A stretch of DNA of 64,000 nt from Nissolia schottii (taxonomy: Eukaryota > Streptophyta > Magnoliopsida > Fabales > Fabaceae), in assembly GCA_003254905.1 (NCBI GenBank), contig QANU01042752.1, forward strand, positions 509,413 to 573,412, written 5' to 3'. The notes beneath the pieces are model-generated. The model had not been told where the DNA came from and did no database searches. It worked only from the letters and a program-made list of their open reading frames with translations. The position numbers and the translations under genes are program-made. Positions 25,929-38,400 of this stretch are shown one piece after another (positions within the stretch are counted from its first letter, which is position 1; each line of letters starts with the position of its first letter).

Positions 25929-27604
25929 AATTTTTATCTCTTTTGCCACCTCTGTTGAAAGAAATTACCAAAATACCATCGTTTTCAAACATTTTACCGT
26001 AATACCACGGTTTGCGCTGACGTGGACTGGGCGGCTCGCGTGGCACGCCACGCAGGATTCGCCAACGCGGTTGGTGAATTCGTGTTGAATTCGCCAACGC
26101 GCTTGGCGAATTTAGTGCAACCGAAAAATACTGATTTGCACTAAATTCGCCAACCGTGTTGGCGAATTCAACACGAATTCGCCAATCGCGTTGGCGAATC
26201 CTTCGCACCGTAGCCTTTTTGCTTACCTCTCCCTCCCCAGCCCACACCACTCCTCACCTCACCATGCAAAAAACATGGCTCCGGATGTAAGCTGCAAAAA
26301 TTGAAAAAATAATTTTGCAAAAAGGCCGGGACGCTCTTTATCGTGCGTGGGGAGAATTCATCGATTTGCACTTCGAAGAGCCCACACAACTTGGACTCAT
26401 GCGCGCGAGACTCAACTCCCTTCTCAACTATTTTTACTAATACAACAACTACTAAAGGTATATAAACACTTAAAAGGTTTGTGATCTAACCAATGTGGGA
26501 TTAGAGCTTTTGCAATACATATTTTTCAACAAATGGCATAANNNNNNNNNNNNNNNNNNNNNNNNNNNNNNNNNNNNNNNNNNNNNNNNNNNNNNNNNNN
26601 NNNNNNNNNNNNNNNNNNNNNNNNNNNNNNNNNNNNNNNNNNNNNNNNNNNNNNNNNNNNNNNNNNNNNNNNNNNNNNNNNNNNNNNNNNNNNNNNNNNN
26701 NNNNNNNNNNNNNNNNNNNNNNNNNNNNNNNNNNNNNNNNNNNNNNNNNNNNNNNNNNNNNNNNNNNNNNNNNNNNNNNNNNNNNNNNNNNNNNNNNNNN
26801 NNNNNNNNNNNNNNNNNNNNNNNNNNNNNNNNNNNNNNNNNNNNNNNNNNNNNNNNNNNNNNNNNNNNNNNNNNNNNNNNNNNNNNNNNNNNNNNNNNNN
26901 NNNNNNNNNNNNNNNNNNNNNNNNNNNNNNNNNNNNNNNNNNNNNNNNNNNNNNNNNNNNNNNNNNNNNNNNNNNNNNNNNNNNNNNNNNNNNNNNNNNN
27001 NNNNNNNNNNNNNNNNNNNNNNNNNNNNNNNNNNNNNNNNNNNNNNNNNNNNNNNNNNNNNNNNNNNNNNNNNNNNNNNNNNNNNNNNNNNNNNNNNNNN
27101 NNNNNNNNNNNNNNNNNNNNNNNNNNNNNNNNNNNNNNNNNNNNNNNNNNNNNNNNNNNNNNNNNNNNNNNNNNNNNNNNNNNNNNNNNNNNNNNNNNNN
27201 NNNNNNNNNNNNNNNNNNNNNNNNNNNNNNNNNNNNNNNNNNNNNNNNNNNNNNNNNNNNNNNNNNNNNNNNNNNNNNNNNNNNNNNNNNNNNNNNNNNN
27301 NNNNNNNNNNNNNNNNNNNNNNNNNNGCGCAGGATTCGCCAACGCGGTTGGCGAATTCGTGTTGAATTCGCCAACACGGTTGGCGAATTTAGTGCAAATC
27401 AGTGTTTTTCGGTTGCACTAAATTCGCCAAGTGCGTTGGCGAATTCAACACGAATTCGCCAACCGCGTCGGCGAATCCTGTGTGGCGTGCCCGCGAGCCG
27501 CCCAGTCCACGTCAGCGCAAACCGTGGTATTACGGTAAAATGTTTGAAAACGATGGTATTTTGGTAATTTCTTCCAACAAGGGTGGCAAAAGAGATAAAA
27601 TTCC
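25929..27604. mobile_element. Mutator-like element with long palindrome-rich TIRs and 9-bp TSD
   Basis: The terminal inverted repeats run about 25929-26210 and 27327-27604. They share GCCACC, ATTACCAAAATACCATCGTT, TTACCGTAATACCACGG and GCTGACGTGGACTGGGCGG. ATTTCTTGA occurs exactly outside both ends (25920-25928 and 27605-27613), a 9-bp duplication as Mutator-like transposases make. The inner part of each TIR holds four quasi-palindromes of the form ATTCGCCAACGCGGTTGGCG plus AAT. They are arranged as two mirrored pairs, so each arm can fold on itself as well as with the other arm. The visible interior (26211-26541) has no transposase. The rest is hidden by 785 N, so autonomy cannot be judged. 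Confidence 0.85.
26542..27326. other. Assembly gap (785 N)
   Basis: Unknown bases inside the Mutator-like element. The gap ends exactly at the inner edge of the right palindromic TIR, so it may reflect a sequencing or assembly failure on the hairpin. Confidence 1.
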
Positions 27605-27613
27605 ATTTCTTGA

Positions 27614-28038
27614 ATGCGTTTTTTTAATGAGATGTATGTCATGTGTGGGTCCTTGGTGATTTGTCACATTGTCCAATAGTAAAAATAGAACAAGAAATTT
27701 GAAAAAAAATGGGTTGACTCGATTAAGGCCACACGCCAGCAATAAATGAATTAGACTCCCATATAAACCATAATATATTATCCGGCTCATTTAATTCACA
27801 TGCCTAAATGAATCAAATTTGAATGTGTCGAGCTTAATCATCGATGTAAAATTACATTGTGAATGGATCCACTCAATTAGATTTCTTATTAAGTGTTTTC
27901 AAGTGTAATATTTTATTATTAATTTCTTTGTGACTTATATCATATATGAGGATCACTTCAACAATTAATGGTGAAAAATTATACTTGTTGACACATGATA
28001 ACAAATCCGGTGGAGGATCCATTTCCTATTACATTATA
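27614..28038. other. Unassigned spacer
   Basis: AT-rich sequence between the Mutator-like and CACTA elements; nothing assigned. Confidence 0.5.
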
Positions 28039-30996
28039 CACTACTAAAAAAAGGCTAAATACTAGTGGATATCTTTGCTGATGTTAATGAAAGGTTTTAT
28101 GTCCCTAATCTACTGACAAACTCCTTTTTTAACTCTAGTGACGAAGAAAGAAAGAATTTTTCGCAAATATTTATCCGCTGGTATAATTTTGCACTAAGTG
28201 GTGCCAACATATTACAAATAAATATATCCATCTGTAACGACTAAATTATAAATTATCAAGAAAAAAGTTATAGGCGGATATATCCGCCAATAATTGTTAG
28301 TTTTTAATAAATTTATGGTTAGGGTTTAAGTTTTTAAATTTATCATTTATATTCTTCTTTAATAAATAGTCATGACATAAGCACTTCACTAAAATTTGGC
28401 ACACGATGTATTTAACAAATTATGAGACCTACATATAGACCAAACAAAATAGGCCTACAACTTTCACGCTTACTTAGAATAATCATACAAGGAAGAACAA
28501 GAGAAATTTATTTTGAGCCAGCTAGCTAGGTATAAGGCATATATATCAAAGAGACACAATCATCTTAATTTTCTTCTCAAAGAGAAGTAACTACATCGGA
28601 GGGTATGAGGGTTTACTTTGTGTCAGTTATATGTGATGATGATGATGTGTGTGTGTGTGTATCGGTCCCTCTGAAGACAAAAGAATAAAGGACGATAAAA
28701 GTGTGCACAATTTGTGAGACATCATAGATGCATGTAATTGATATAGGATTAATACGACATCACTTGTTTAGGGTTATTACCAATGGATATATCCACCTGT
28801 AACAAAACGTTGTGGTTTATTTTGTCAACATTACTGGCGAATATATGTTTGTGATGGACATATTTGTCGGTTGTGAACTTTTGAACTAGGCGTGATCTTG
28901 CCCAAGTAAAACACAACATTTTACTGAAAAGGTTATCTTCAAATTTTGTTTGTGGTAGATTTATCCACTGGAAACAAACATGAAACCCTATTCCGCACAG
29001 GTTCCCCTTTTCTTCCTCATTACCCTTCTTCTCCTCCTTCTCCTTAACCCCATTCTCCTTGTTCTCTCTAACTTGCTACCACCACCACCGGATGTCATCA
29101 TCGTCTAGAATGACGCTACCACCGTCCAAATTGATGACATCGTTGTTAAGATCTTGCACCCCCAACGCCTCTGCCTCGAGAACCCCCAACCCTGCTACCT
29201 CTAGAACCCTCCCAAATCGATGTCAACAACCTCCCTCACCAACCCCCCCACTACCAAAAGCCCCTGACGTCATTGAGGCCACTATAGAACCACTAGTAAG
29301 CACCTACAAGGCCACATTGCCACCACCAGTAAGTCTCCCTTACATAAACTAGGTTTTTTTTGGTTTTTGTTTTTCTTCTGATACTTAACGGCTATAAGAT
29401 AGATGACTGTGCTTAGTTGGAAAATATATAGCATATCGTGTGATGGTGTGTGTATGTGTGATAAGTGTATGTAATAAATGTGTGTATTAATTAGTGATAA
29501 TATGTGTTAGTGTGTGTTAGTGTATGTGATAATGTGCTTAAGTATTAGTGCGTGCGTGTGTGTGAATGTTAGTGTGTGTGTGTCTACATGATAAGTGTGT
29601 GTGTGTGTGTGTGTGTTAATTAGTGATAAGTGTTAGTGTATGTGTGTGTTAATTTGTGATAATGTGATAAGTGATAAGTGTGTATGTGTATGTGTATGTC
29701 TATGTGATAAGTGTTAGTGTGTGTATTTGATAATGTGTAAGAGTAATTATCTGTATGTGTTATTTAAAGTATTCATTTACATTTTTTTAGATACGACCGG
29801 ATGAAACAACATAGGTAGAAGCATAAACAATAGAGTTAGAGGCAGGGGTGACGAAGACAATTAATTCCCCTGCGTCCTCTGCATCAACGTTGACCTCCAC
29901 ATCCACCACGCACTGCCCACAAGGAAATTTATGCCCTATCAGGGGTATAATATGCCTCCACCTAGTCTGGGCCCGACAGGTTCAAGGTCCATGCCTACTC
30001 TGGGGTATTGTTAAATTATGTTGTTAACTATGTGAAATTTTGGGTATTTTACTTATAGACAACATATGATCATATGTTGGATAAGACTAGAGCACAGTGG
30101 ACTCAACCTTGGCGATGATGAAGGTGGAGCTGATGATGTTTCATAAATTGATTAGGGCATGTTATGAGTGGAAGTCATTGCAGTACGTACAAAAATCGCA
30201 CATATGATTGAGGGGCAATTCCCCTTAAGATGACAAGGACGGGGAGAAGGAGAAGATGATCAACTGGTCATGATAGAGTCACCATTCTAGGTCAGTCGTT
30301 CCAATTGATGATGATGTTTGTCGCATTGTTCATGGCCTTAATGCTAAACTCCACACCCAAGCCATGTAACTGCAAGAGGAGGTGACTCACCTTTGGGTAG
30401 AGATACACATACATGGGAAGAAGAAAATAATGTAATTGAAGAAGAAGATGACATTTAGTCTCTCCTGCATGTGGTCACATTTGCAAACAAGAGGATTGTT
30501 ACAACCAGTCGACTTCTTGTCAGACAACTCAGAGGATGATGACTACGCACATATTCCTAACACTCCCAACCTTAGAAACAACGACACAGACGATGACAAT
30601 GATTCGATGAGCAGCAAATACATCCCGACCCCCTCACCACAACGACGATCACTTTTGATTTGTTTTTTTAATTAATTGTAATGAATATTGAATTTTAATA
30701 TTAATTATATTTTTTTACTATTGTGTGTGTGTGTTTTTTTTAATTCTATAGTTTTCAAACAGATACATGTTGCTAAGTAAATAATATTATTATATTACAA
30801 CTACGTATCGTCGGATATATCCGTTGGTAACTATTCTCAAAGGCATCGTTATTGTGACGTATTATCAGCAGATATATTTATCGCTAACTATCGATGGATA
30901 CATAATTCGACGGAGCTAGATATCATCAGATATTTTTCAATGTAAAATTTCCCGAAAACTTTAAAATTTGCAAATATACGACATTTTTTAGTAGTG
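28039..30996. mobile_element. Non-autonomous CACTA (En/Spm) transposon, 2958 bp
   Basis: It begins CACTACTAAAAAA and ends TTTTTTAGTAGTG, a 13-bp perfect TIR with the diagnostic CACTA ends. ATA flanks both sides (28036-28038 and 30997-30999), the expected 3-bp target duplication. Subterminal regions repeat a GGCGGATATATCCGCC-like palindrome (near 28277, 28790, 28840, 30810), the kind of array a TNPA-like protein binds. Interior frames (29059-29352 Pro/Ser/Thr-rich; 30436-30675 with an acidic DNSEDDD stretch) show no transposase motifs, so mobility would need an autonomous relative. Confidence 0.9.
29440..29760 (+). repeat. GT-rich degenerate microsatellite inside the CACTA element
   Basis: Repeated GTGTGT, GTGATAA and GTGTTAGT phrases fill about 320 bp. 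They may come from replication slippage in transposon filler DNA. Confidence 0.8.
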
Positions 30997-31129
30997 ATAT
31001 CGCCGATGCATGAAAATTAACTTCTTTTCAATCCAAATTACTCATACAAACTATTTTAAGAACAATAATAATTTTACTTATTTTAGTTGTTAAATAAGTT
31101 TATTGTCCATAAAAAATAAAAGCATCTCC

Positions 31130-31466
31130 AACAATAAAAATATTAGAGTCCCAATTTTTTTAATAATGTCATTCGTTTAGTCCCAATTTGAAACAACCAT
31201 TCAAGCCATTGGAGTTAGCCAAGACTATGGACAAGTTTCTTTTAACTAATGATAATGTGACATGATATATTTGTTTTAATTTTTTATGATTACTTTATTG
31301 TGGAGTGGAAAAAAAAAGTGAGATTTAAAGTGGAATTCTCATTAGAGAGAAAAGTCTCAATTTTGACCCACTTTTATTTTTTATGATGTATTAATTAGAT
31401 AGCATGTCAATGAGTGGGGTCACAAATACGATCTAAAATGAGATCTTCCTTGGACATGCTCTAATA
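31130..31466. mobile_element. Probable MITE with AGCATCTCCAA ends
   Basis: The left end has AGCATCTCCAACAA near 31132. The right end reads, on the other strand, TTAGAGCATGTCCAAGGAA. This is an imperfect TIR of a type widespread in plants. The interior is AT-rich and non-coding. Confidence 0.5.
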
Positions 31467-31469
31467 ATG

Positions 31470-31756
31470 TGTTTGGTAGAGTGAAAATTGGGTGAAAAGA
31501 GAGGGAGAAGATGAAAATTGGAAGGAAGAAAATTAGTTTCCTTTGCTTTGGTATGGAAGGAAATAATTCGCAAGGTAAAAACACAAATTTTTTTCTCTCC
31601 AACAAATGGATGAAAAATGGAAGGAAATGAAACTATTTGCACTCTTTTCCATGTTACTGTGACATTTGTGGTTAGAATTAATTTCCATTATAATATAAGA
31701 GTATAATTGTCATTTGCTATCCTTTTTTTTTGTTTTATTTTTACCCATTCACTCAA
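31470..31756. mobile_element. Probable MITE adjacent to the previous one
   Basis: The left end GTTTGGTAGAGTGAAAATTG is matched loosely on the other strand near 31755 by GTTTGAGTGAATGGGTAAAA. The interior is purine-rich with many GGAAGGA and GAAAATGG phrases and is similar in style to the insertion at 39519-39859. No target duplication was confirmed. Confidence 0.4.
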
Positions 31757-31804
31757 ACAAAAAAGAGAAAATAATCCATCATCTATTTTCTATCTTTTTT
31801 TTTG

Positions 31805-34198
31805 AGTAAATTACACATTCCTCCTCCAAGAGATGACTTTATTAAACCCCTTCCCCCTTCATTTTGAAATCATACACTCTCCTCCCCTCTATTCTAAAAA
31901 TAACCTACAATGAAGTCCATATTCATATTTTGGACCAAAATACTCTCCACAATAGTTTTTTTTATTTATCCTTCACAAATAATTATACATTTTGAAATTT
32001 TTTAACAAAATAAAAAAATTATGACTTACATAAATATAAAAATATTAATGCATAATTATGATAATTATATAAAAAATATTTTATTAACATAATAAATTAT
32101 TAATTAATAAGTTATGCATAATAAATTATTAATTAATAAGTTATGATGATTTTTTTAATGAAGTATTTTGTTAACAATTAATTTTAAAAGAGTAATATAT
32201 ATTTTTATAATTGTGATGCCCCATAAATGTCAATGACACATAAGAGACTAGTTCATCCAATGAAAGTCTCTAATGTCACATGATTTTCTTTAAAATTTAC
32301 TTTTAAATAAATAAATAAATAAAATCCATGAATTAAACTAACTAGTCTTCAATAAAAAGAACTAAACTATTACATAAAATGTCATTGAAATAAATATTGA
32401 AATAAATAATGCTTAACTGGTTCCTGACTGAGTTATAATGGAACACTATAACCTAACTACTAAATTAATCATAATTGAAAACTACTTCCCCGCAAAGTGA
32501 AGCTCACCAAGTTTTGAACTGCTGGAATCTACTACATGGCGGGAGTATCTCCATTAACGTTATCTAAACAAAATATTGATGGGGGTTGAGTCATCGCTCA
32601 GTGAATGACAGACTCCACGATGACATGAGATATTTTGTAGACATGACAAACATATACAATACATAATATAATATTAATAAAAAATATTATACAATTTATA
32701 TTACATTGTACATAAAACATTTAAAACACAATTAAAGTAGGGAGTTTACTAGATAGACGAATCCAAGCAATACGGTTTAGTTGTTCGTGATAATGTCCTA
32801 GCCTCACGGTCTTGCCCAATTCTACATGATACAAGACACGAGGCCTCATGGGCTGCCTATGTCCGGGATTCCCGGTTTTACCCTAATTATTCTATATGTT
32901 TGAATCCTATTCTACGTGGCAACCATATAAGGTATATCATGGTCAACGTGGATTGCCGTTGACGTATAGTTCTATCATAGATCTACTCCATGAAAACAAT
33001 GTAAACATGATAACATAAACACAGTAACTGGTAACTAATAGCATAACATGACTAACTTGTTCATAAACATTCATACACATGCAACATGACATATTTAATG
33101 CATAACAATTTATGGTCTCATGTTGTTCTAAAAAGGTTTCTAAAATAGCTTCATAAATAAGGAAATTCCTAAACTAATAACTAATTTTATAAACATTAAA
33201 AGAAAATAATAAATTCCTCTTCCTAGGGTTTTATAAAAACATTCATAATAAAATAATTTTTAAAATAAATACACGATCTAAAAATAGACTGTGAACAAAG
33301 CCATCCACCTGCAATGATGGACAACTAGGGACACTAACGTTGGAAGCTCATAAGTGTAGACACCTTATGTAGGCACTGCTTTCCCACAAGAAAAATAAAA
33401 CTAGAGCTGACATAAAAATCGCGTTCAAAACACAATCTTCAGAGCTGTCTAAGTGAATTAACAAGTAAAAACACTCGGAGAAGAGTTTTATTTATAGGAA
33501 AAATCTGACTTGTCAGTCAAGTCAATGACCTTTGTGCAGCTACAACATGCTAGGCCTGCTACAACTATTCGGTCCCCCCTATTTTAGAAAACCATGGGTT
33601 GTTACAATAATAAAATTATCATCTTTCACTTCTATTAATTTGAAAAAAAATTATAATAAAAAATATCTTAAAATATTAGGTATATATTACTATTTTAAAA
33701 TTAATTGCTAATAAAATACTTAAATTTTTATTTGAAAATTATCATAACTTGTTAATTAATAATATATTTTCAATAGAATAAAATAACTTATATAATTATC
33801 ATAATCATGCATCAATAATTTTATATTATTCGTAATATTTTTTTATTTTGTTAAAAAAGAGTCAATTTTGTGAATGATGAATAAATTTTTATGTTAATTT
33901 AACATAATTTATTAATTAATAATGTATTATATTATTAGAATAATTTTTATATAATTAGCACAATTATGTATTAATATTTTTATATTATTATTAGTCATAT
34001 TTATTTTATTTTATTAAATTTTTTTAAAATGTATAATTATTTGTGAAGGATGAATAAAAGAAAAATTATTTATGAAAAATATTTTGGTCCAAAAATTTGA
34101 ATATGAATTAAATTATAGGTTATTTTAAAATTTAAAATAGGATGGTAAAATTTTAAAATGAAGGGGAGTGTAAGAGAGAGAGAGGAGCATAATTTACT
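31805..34198. mobile_element. Foldback element with TIRs of about 400 bp, split by a solo LTR
   Basis: The outer left (31805-32211) and outer right (33607-34198) are inverted copies over several hundred bases. They share AGTAAATTA at the ends, CCTTCATTTT, AAATAACCTA, TTTGGACCAAAATA and CCTTCACAAATAATTATACA. Removing the LTR at 32212-33606 and one ATAAT leaves an element of about 1 kb. Poly-T lies outside both ends, so the target duplication is ambiguous. There is no coding capacity. Confidence 0.75.
32212..33606 (-). mobile_element. Solo LTR with 5-bp target duplication ATAAT
   Basis: ATAAT flanks both ends (32207-32211 and 33607-33611). The unit begins TGTGATGCCCC and ends GGGTTGTTACA, that is TG...CA, 1395 bp. 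Read on the minus strand it has a leader-like order: TGTAACAACCC start, TATAAATAAAA near 33497, then transcribed-type sequence. There are no internal genes, so it is a solo LTR left by recombination. Related copies lie at 18517-20435 and 47128-47340. Confidence 0.88.
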
Positions 34199-34248
34199 GT
34201 TTTTTTTATGAATATTGTCTATCCTTTCATTTAAACATAATTATAATA

Positions 34249-34540
34249 GGGTTAATTAAGTTTTTAGTCCCTGTAATATGAAAAAGTTTGGTTTTAGTCT
34301 CTCATGACAAGTTTTAGTCCCCGTAAAATGTGAAGATTTGATTTTGGTCCTTGTGGACGGTTGGTGATGGACGGTGATGACGTCTCAATTAACCGGTCAT
34401 CTGGGACCATTTCTACATCACCGTCCATCACCAACCGTTCACAGAGACCAAAAATCAAATTTTCACAGGGACTAAAACTTGCCATGAGAGACTAAAACCA
34501 AATTTTTTCATATTACAGGGACTAAAAACTTAATTAACCC
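34249..34540. mobile_element. Near-perfect hairpin MITE, 292 bp
   Basis: It starts GGGTTAATTAAGTTTTTAGT and ends with the inverse complement. The two arms pair over almost the whole length, including GGACGGTGATG against CATCACCGTCC. AATA lies outside both ends and might be a short target duplication. A transcript of either strand would form one long hairpin. Confidence 0.88.
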
Positions 34541-34739
34541 AATAGTATTTTTAATTCTTCCTAAATTTTGAATTTTGTGGTTTTATAAATATTTTTTTAA
34601 TAACTTAACATAATTAAAATATTTAAAAAAATTATGAAAGACAATTTTAAAAAATTTATATAAAACTAAGACATAAAATTTAAAATTTAATAGAGATTAA
34701 AAAATATTTAACTCAGGGTAAAAAAATACAAATTGGGCA

Positions 34740-35465
34740 ATTTCTTTTCTTCCCATTAACAAACGCAAAAATTGAGCGAGACTCACCCTCTTAGCTTCCC
34801 AGTCACTCGCTCACTGTGGGCTACGGCAACCCCTTCAAAACCACCCGCTTCTCCGACGGCGCAACCTCCGGTTCTGGCCCGCCGCCACCCACACGCCGGA
34901 ACCCTCACTCTCTCTCTGCTCCTTCGCCAACCCCAAGTCCTGCCTGCTTCCTTCGATCCTCGTTCTCTTCTCTCGTCAATCTCGCCCACCTCACCATTGA
35001 GAAAATCTCTTGTTATATCTGGTAAAGGATTTCGTTCTCTTCGATTCGCTCAATTTTATTGACAGGAAGGAAAAAAATATGCTGTGTAATTTGTAAAACT
35101 TCAATTATGTTAATTAAATCCATGCAATTACTCATTGGGTCCCGCACGACTCGTTTCATACATGGTTTTTTTTTTTTAAATTTAATTTTTTAAATGTGGA
35201 TAGACATTATAGACATTATTTCTTGATATATGTGGAAAGCAACTCACCTAAATTATGTAATGGGACCTATACGTCCTTGATTTTTTATTTTGATTAACTC
35301 ATTGCACAAACTCGTTTTTAATTCTCATCTATTTTATTTATTTATTTATTTATCTATTTATTTTTAAATCTTGAAATGTTTTAGAGGGTGTGAAGACATG
35401 CTGGTTTATTTTTCATTGCAGGGAATTCATGTTTGGTGAGTTAATACACTTGAAGATTATATTCG
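34740..35465 (+). promoter_or_regulatory. GPI1 leader exon, 5'UTR intron and overlapping upstream ORF
   Basis: A CT-rich, GC-richer exon (about 34750-35023) ends at a GGTAAAGG donor. The acceptor TTGCAG lies near 35421. An upstream ATG at 35429 opens a 19-codon frame (MFGELIHLKI...) that ends at 35488. It overlaps the main start at 35466 in another frame, so ribosomes that use it would bypass the main start. The leader exon can also be read as a Pro-rich frame, which I take as chance. Confidence 0.55.
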
Positions 35466-38400
35466 ATGAAAACGAGAAGACATTGTAGGCTTTGGTGGCC
35501 AAAGCAGCTCTTAACAGATCAAGAATCATCCTCGTCCTCCAGTGTTTTACTAGGGTGGTTCATCACACGTTCTCCTTCGTGTCTCGACATTGTTGTAGCC
35601 TTCACTTGCAGTGAAGTTTTGCTTTCTAGTTCTAGTCCTGGGCTTGAGGTATGGAACTGGATTTGAGTTCACAATTCTCTTGCATGCGGTAATCGGTTGC
35701 TTTTGTGTTACAGTTATTAATTGCTGAGGTGATTTTCGGTTTTCATTGTTGTGATATTATTTAAACTTTATGTTATGGTGTAAAGTTCAAGTAGATATGA
35801 ACCTTTTTTTACCTTTTAGAATAACCATTTAGGTGTCGGTATCTTGATTGATTTCTATCTAAATATTAAATCAATGTGTATAAAACTTGTGGCAACACAT
35901 GTGCAAAAATGTGGAAAAGATGTATAAAGTTAAATGGGGAAAAGAAATTTAGTTGGATGGGCACCAATTTGCATGTGAGATATTGTATAGCTATTTTGTT
36001 TGTGTTGATCATGGAAATCTTGTTCCATGACCGTATGATTGTGGATATGGTAGTGGTGAAAATCATACTGCTATGTTTGCTAATTCTTTCATACAAGTTG
36101 TCTTAAGTTGTTTCTAGAAATGGTTTACGGTAACGAGAATAACTTATGGTATGAACTGTTACTCTCTATTAGGAGGTCATTAATGACACGCATGGGAGCA
36201 TGCCCGCAATTCTGGAGGATAAGTTCATGTTCTCTGTACTTGGTCTTTGTATCATGGACCCTATTAGTAACAGTTTGATGGCTGAACCAGAAGATGATCA
36301 GAAAAGGTTCTCTGATTGTGACAATGATTGGGTGGAGGGAACTACAAGTGTGCATAGAGAGAATAAATGTAGGACCTGCAGTTTCCTCCAATTAGATGGA
36401 TCATTGAGGAAAAGTAGCCGATCTTTTCTTGGAAAAAGTAATTCGGTCGTGCTGATGTTTGATTCTACTGAAGAGAATGATGCAGGAATTCATGGGCTTC
36501 CAAAATTGCACCACATTCATTGGAATGGAATGCAACTAAGTACGTCACAATATGATGTTCACGTATGTAAGTCTCTTCTACTTCTTGACTTTGCGTGTCA
36601 TTTGTTGAGACCTTTATCCCGTATCACAGACACATGTATATGATATTTTAACAATTGTAGGTAGTCATTTATGAAACACCTTCTTATGGTGCTCATCATT
36701 TCTCATTGTGTCATTGGGGTTCAAATGAAGTAGCAAAAACTTCTATTAAGAATCCCAAGTGGTTGGATGAGCTTCAAAAAAAGCAGCAACTCATTGAATT
36801 GGTAATGAAATTTAACTTGTTCATTTTTATGTATGCAGATTTTTGTTCTTGTTGCTAATGTATTTTTAAAATTTCACCCCAGGATACAGTTATTCTGGCA
36901 ATTAATTGCACTGCTGCTGCTAAAAGAATTTTCGAGAGACAGGTGATCACAAGGAGATCCTTGAGCCACCTCCCCATATTTTCCATGTATACACTCAAAC
37001 TATTGATGCACCATCTTTTGCACTCTTGCTCTTCAGGCTCTGATGTTCTATATCTTCTGACTTTTCAGGTTTAATGTTATCATGGGTCATCTGTTTTCCA
37101 TGCTTATGGCTTCATTTTCCACTGTGTTTTATATTGTTCTTCAGTTTGCTCAAACACATTTTAATTACAAATCAGAATCGTGGATTTGTGTGACATCAGC
37201 AAACATATTCAGGACTGCATGGAAAAATATCCAAATCCATTGCTGTCATATATTATATTGGCCAATCTTTCTTCAGGAGAATGACCTCAGGTAATATGAA
37301 GTTTTAGGCACAATATGTTACCTGTCTGACTTGTGACAGGTTTCAAATTTGGAGATATCATTTAGGTCCAAACTTTGTTCCCTTTTCTGTTCTGCCTCGC
37401 TGACAGCAAATTGGGATAGGCTTAGTAGCTTTAGAGAATAATTTCTGTCCATTAGCATTGATATTATTCTTCCACTCACTTTGGGCTTGGCCCTCTAGGA
37501 TAGATTGTGACCGGCCGGACCTAATCTCACATAATTGATAAGACCTTGAGAGAACCATATTACAAAAGCTAGCTATTGTAATTGGAGAGTTCAAGACCTT
37601 ATAGACCCTGCACTGAAATCTCATACTTTTGATGTGGGACTTAAGTCACCTTGGAGTTGGATCCTAACAATTACTGTGTTATTTTTTGACCAGTATGTGT
37701 CTTTTAAAATCAAATGTTTAGTTTTCTTTGTTGCAACAAATTTTCACTGTTCATGACCATCTGTAACCTTTTATATTATTTTTCTGTTTTTCTCCATGTT
37801 TAACACCATTCTTTTGTGTGCAAAGGTCATGCTCATGTGTTGAATATGCAGAGAAAGCTGCAATGCATCGACATTCTATGTGGTCAACATTTGTTGTTGA
37901 TGTTCTCCTGGGAAACTTGGTTGGCTGGCCACTGTTATATCAATCAGAACCCATTTGTTCGTCAGTTTTGAGTTTTAGCCATGGATTTTCCACATTTTTG
38001 CGCTCAGGGTGTGTTTGGTTAATGGGAAACCCTGCAGGCTTCAAGTTGAATGCTGAGCTGGCAGGAGTACTTGGCGTGGGTTCTTTGAATGCCATCCAAA
38101 TATGGTCAACTCTTTGGATATTTGTGGGTTTCATCTCCAATTATATCATTCAAGGACTTGCTATTTTAGGAATTCTTTGTGGGTTCACTGCTCTTGCTGC
38201 TTTGATCATAGACATGATTACATTGGCAACATTACATATTTCAACTCTTCATTGGTTGATTTCACTTGTTTATTCATCACAGATACAGGCACTAGCAGCT
38301 TTGTGGCGGCTTTTCAGGTACCAAATACTGGTTCCTTTTAAGATGATTAGCTGAATGTAGGGAAGTAAATTGAATGAGAATTTTTTTTTTTTTTTTGGAT

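Noticed and set aside
26470..27421. Long frames spanning the N gap
   Set aside because: They consist almost wholly of unknown residues.
29059..29352. Possible transposase in the CACTA element
   Set aside because: The frame is Pro/Ser/Thr-rich low-complexity sequence without catalytic motifs.
34772..35062. Pro/Ser-rich 96-codon plus-strand frame
   Set aside because: It starts from a non-ATG codon and covers the GPI1 leader exon and part of the next intron, so it is probably a chance frame in a CT-rich leader.
36943..37068. GPI1 exon 4 donor at CAG|GTGATC
   Set aside because: It breaks the frame into exon 5; the TTCCAT|GTATAC donor 44 bp later restores it.
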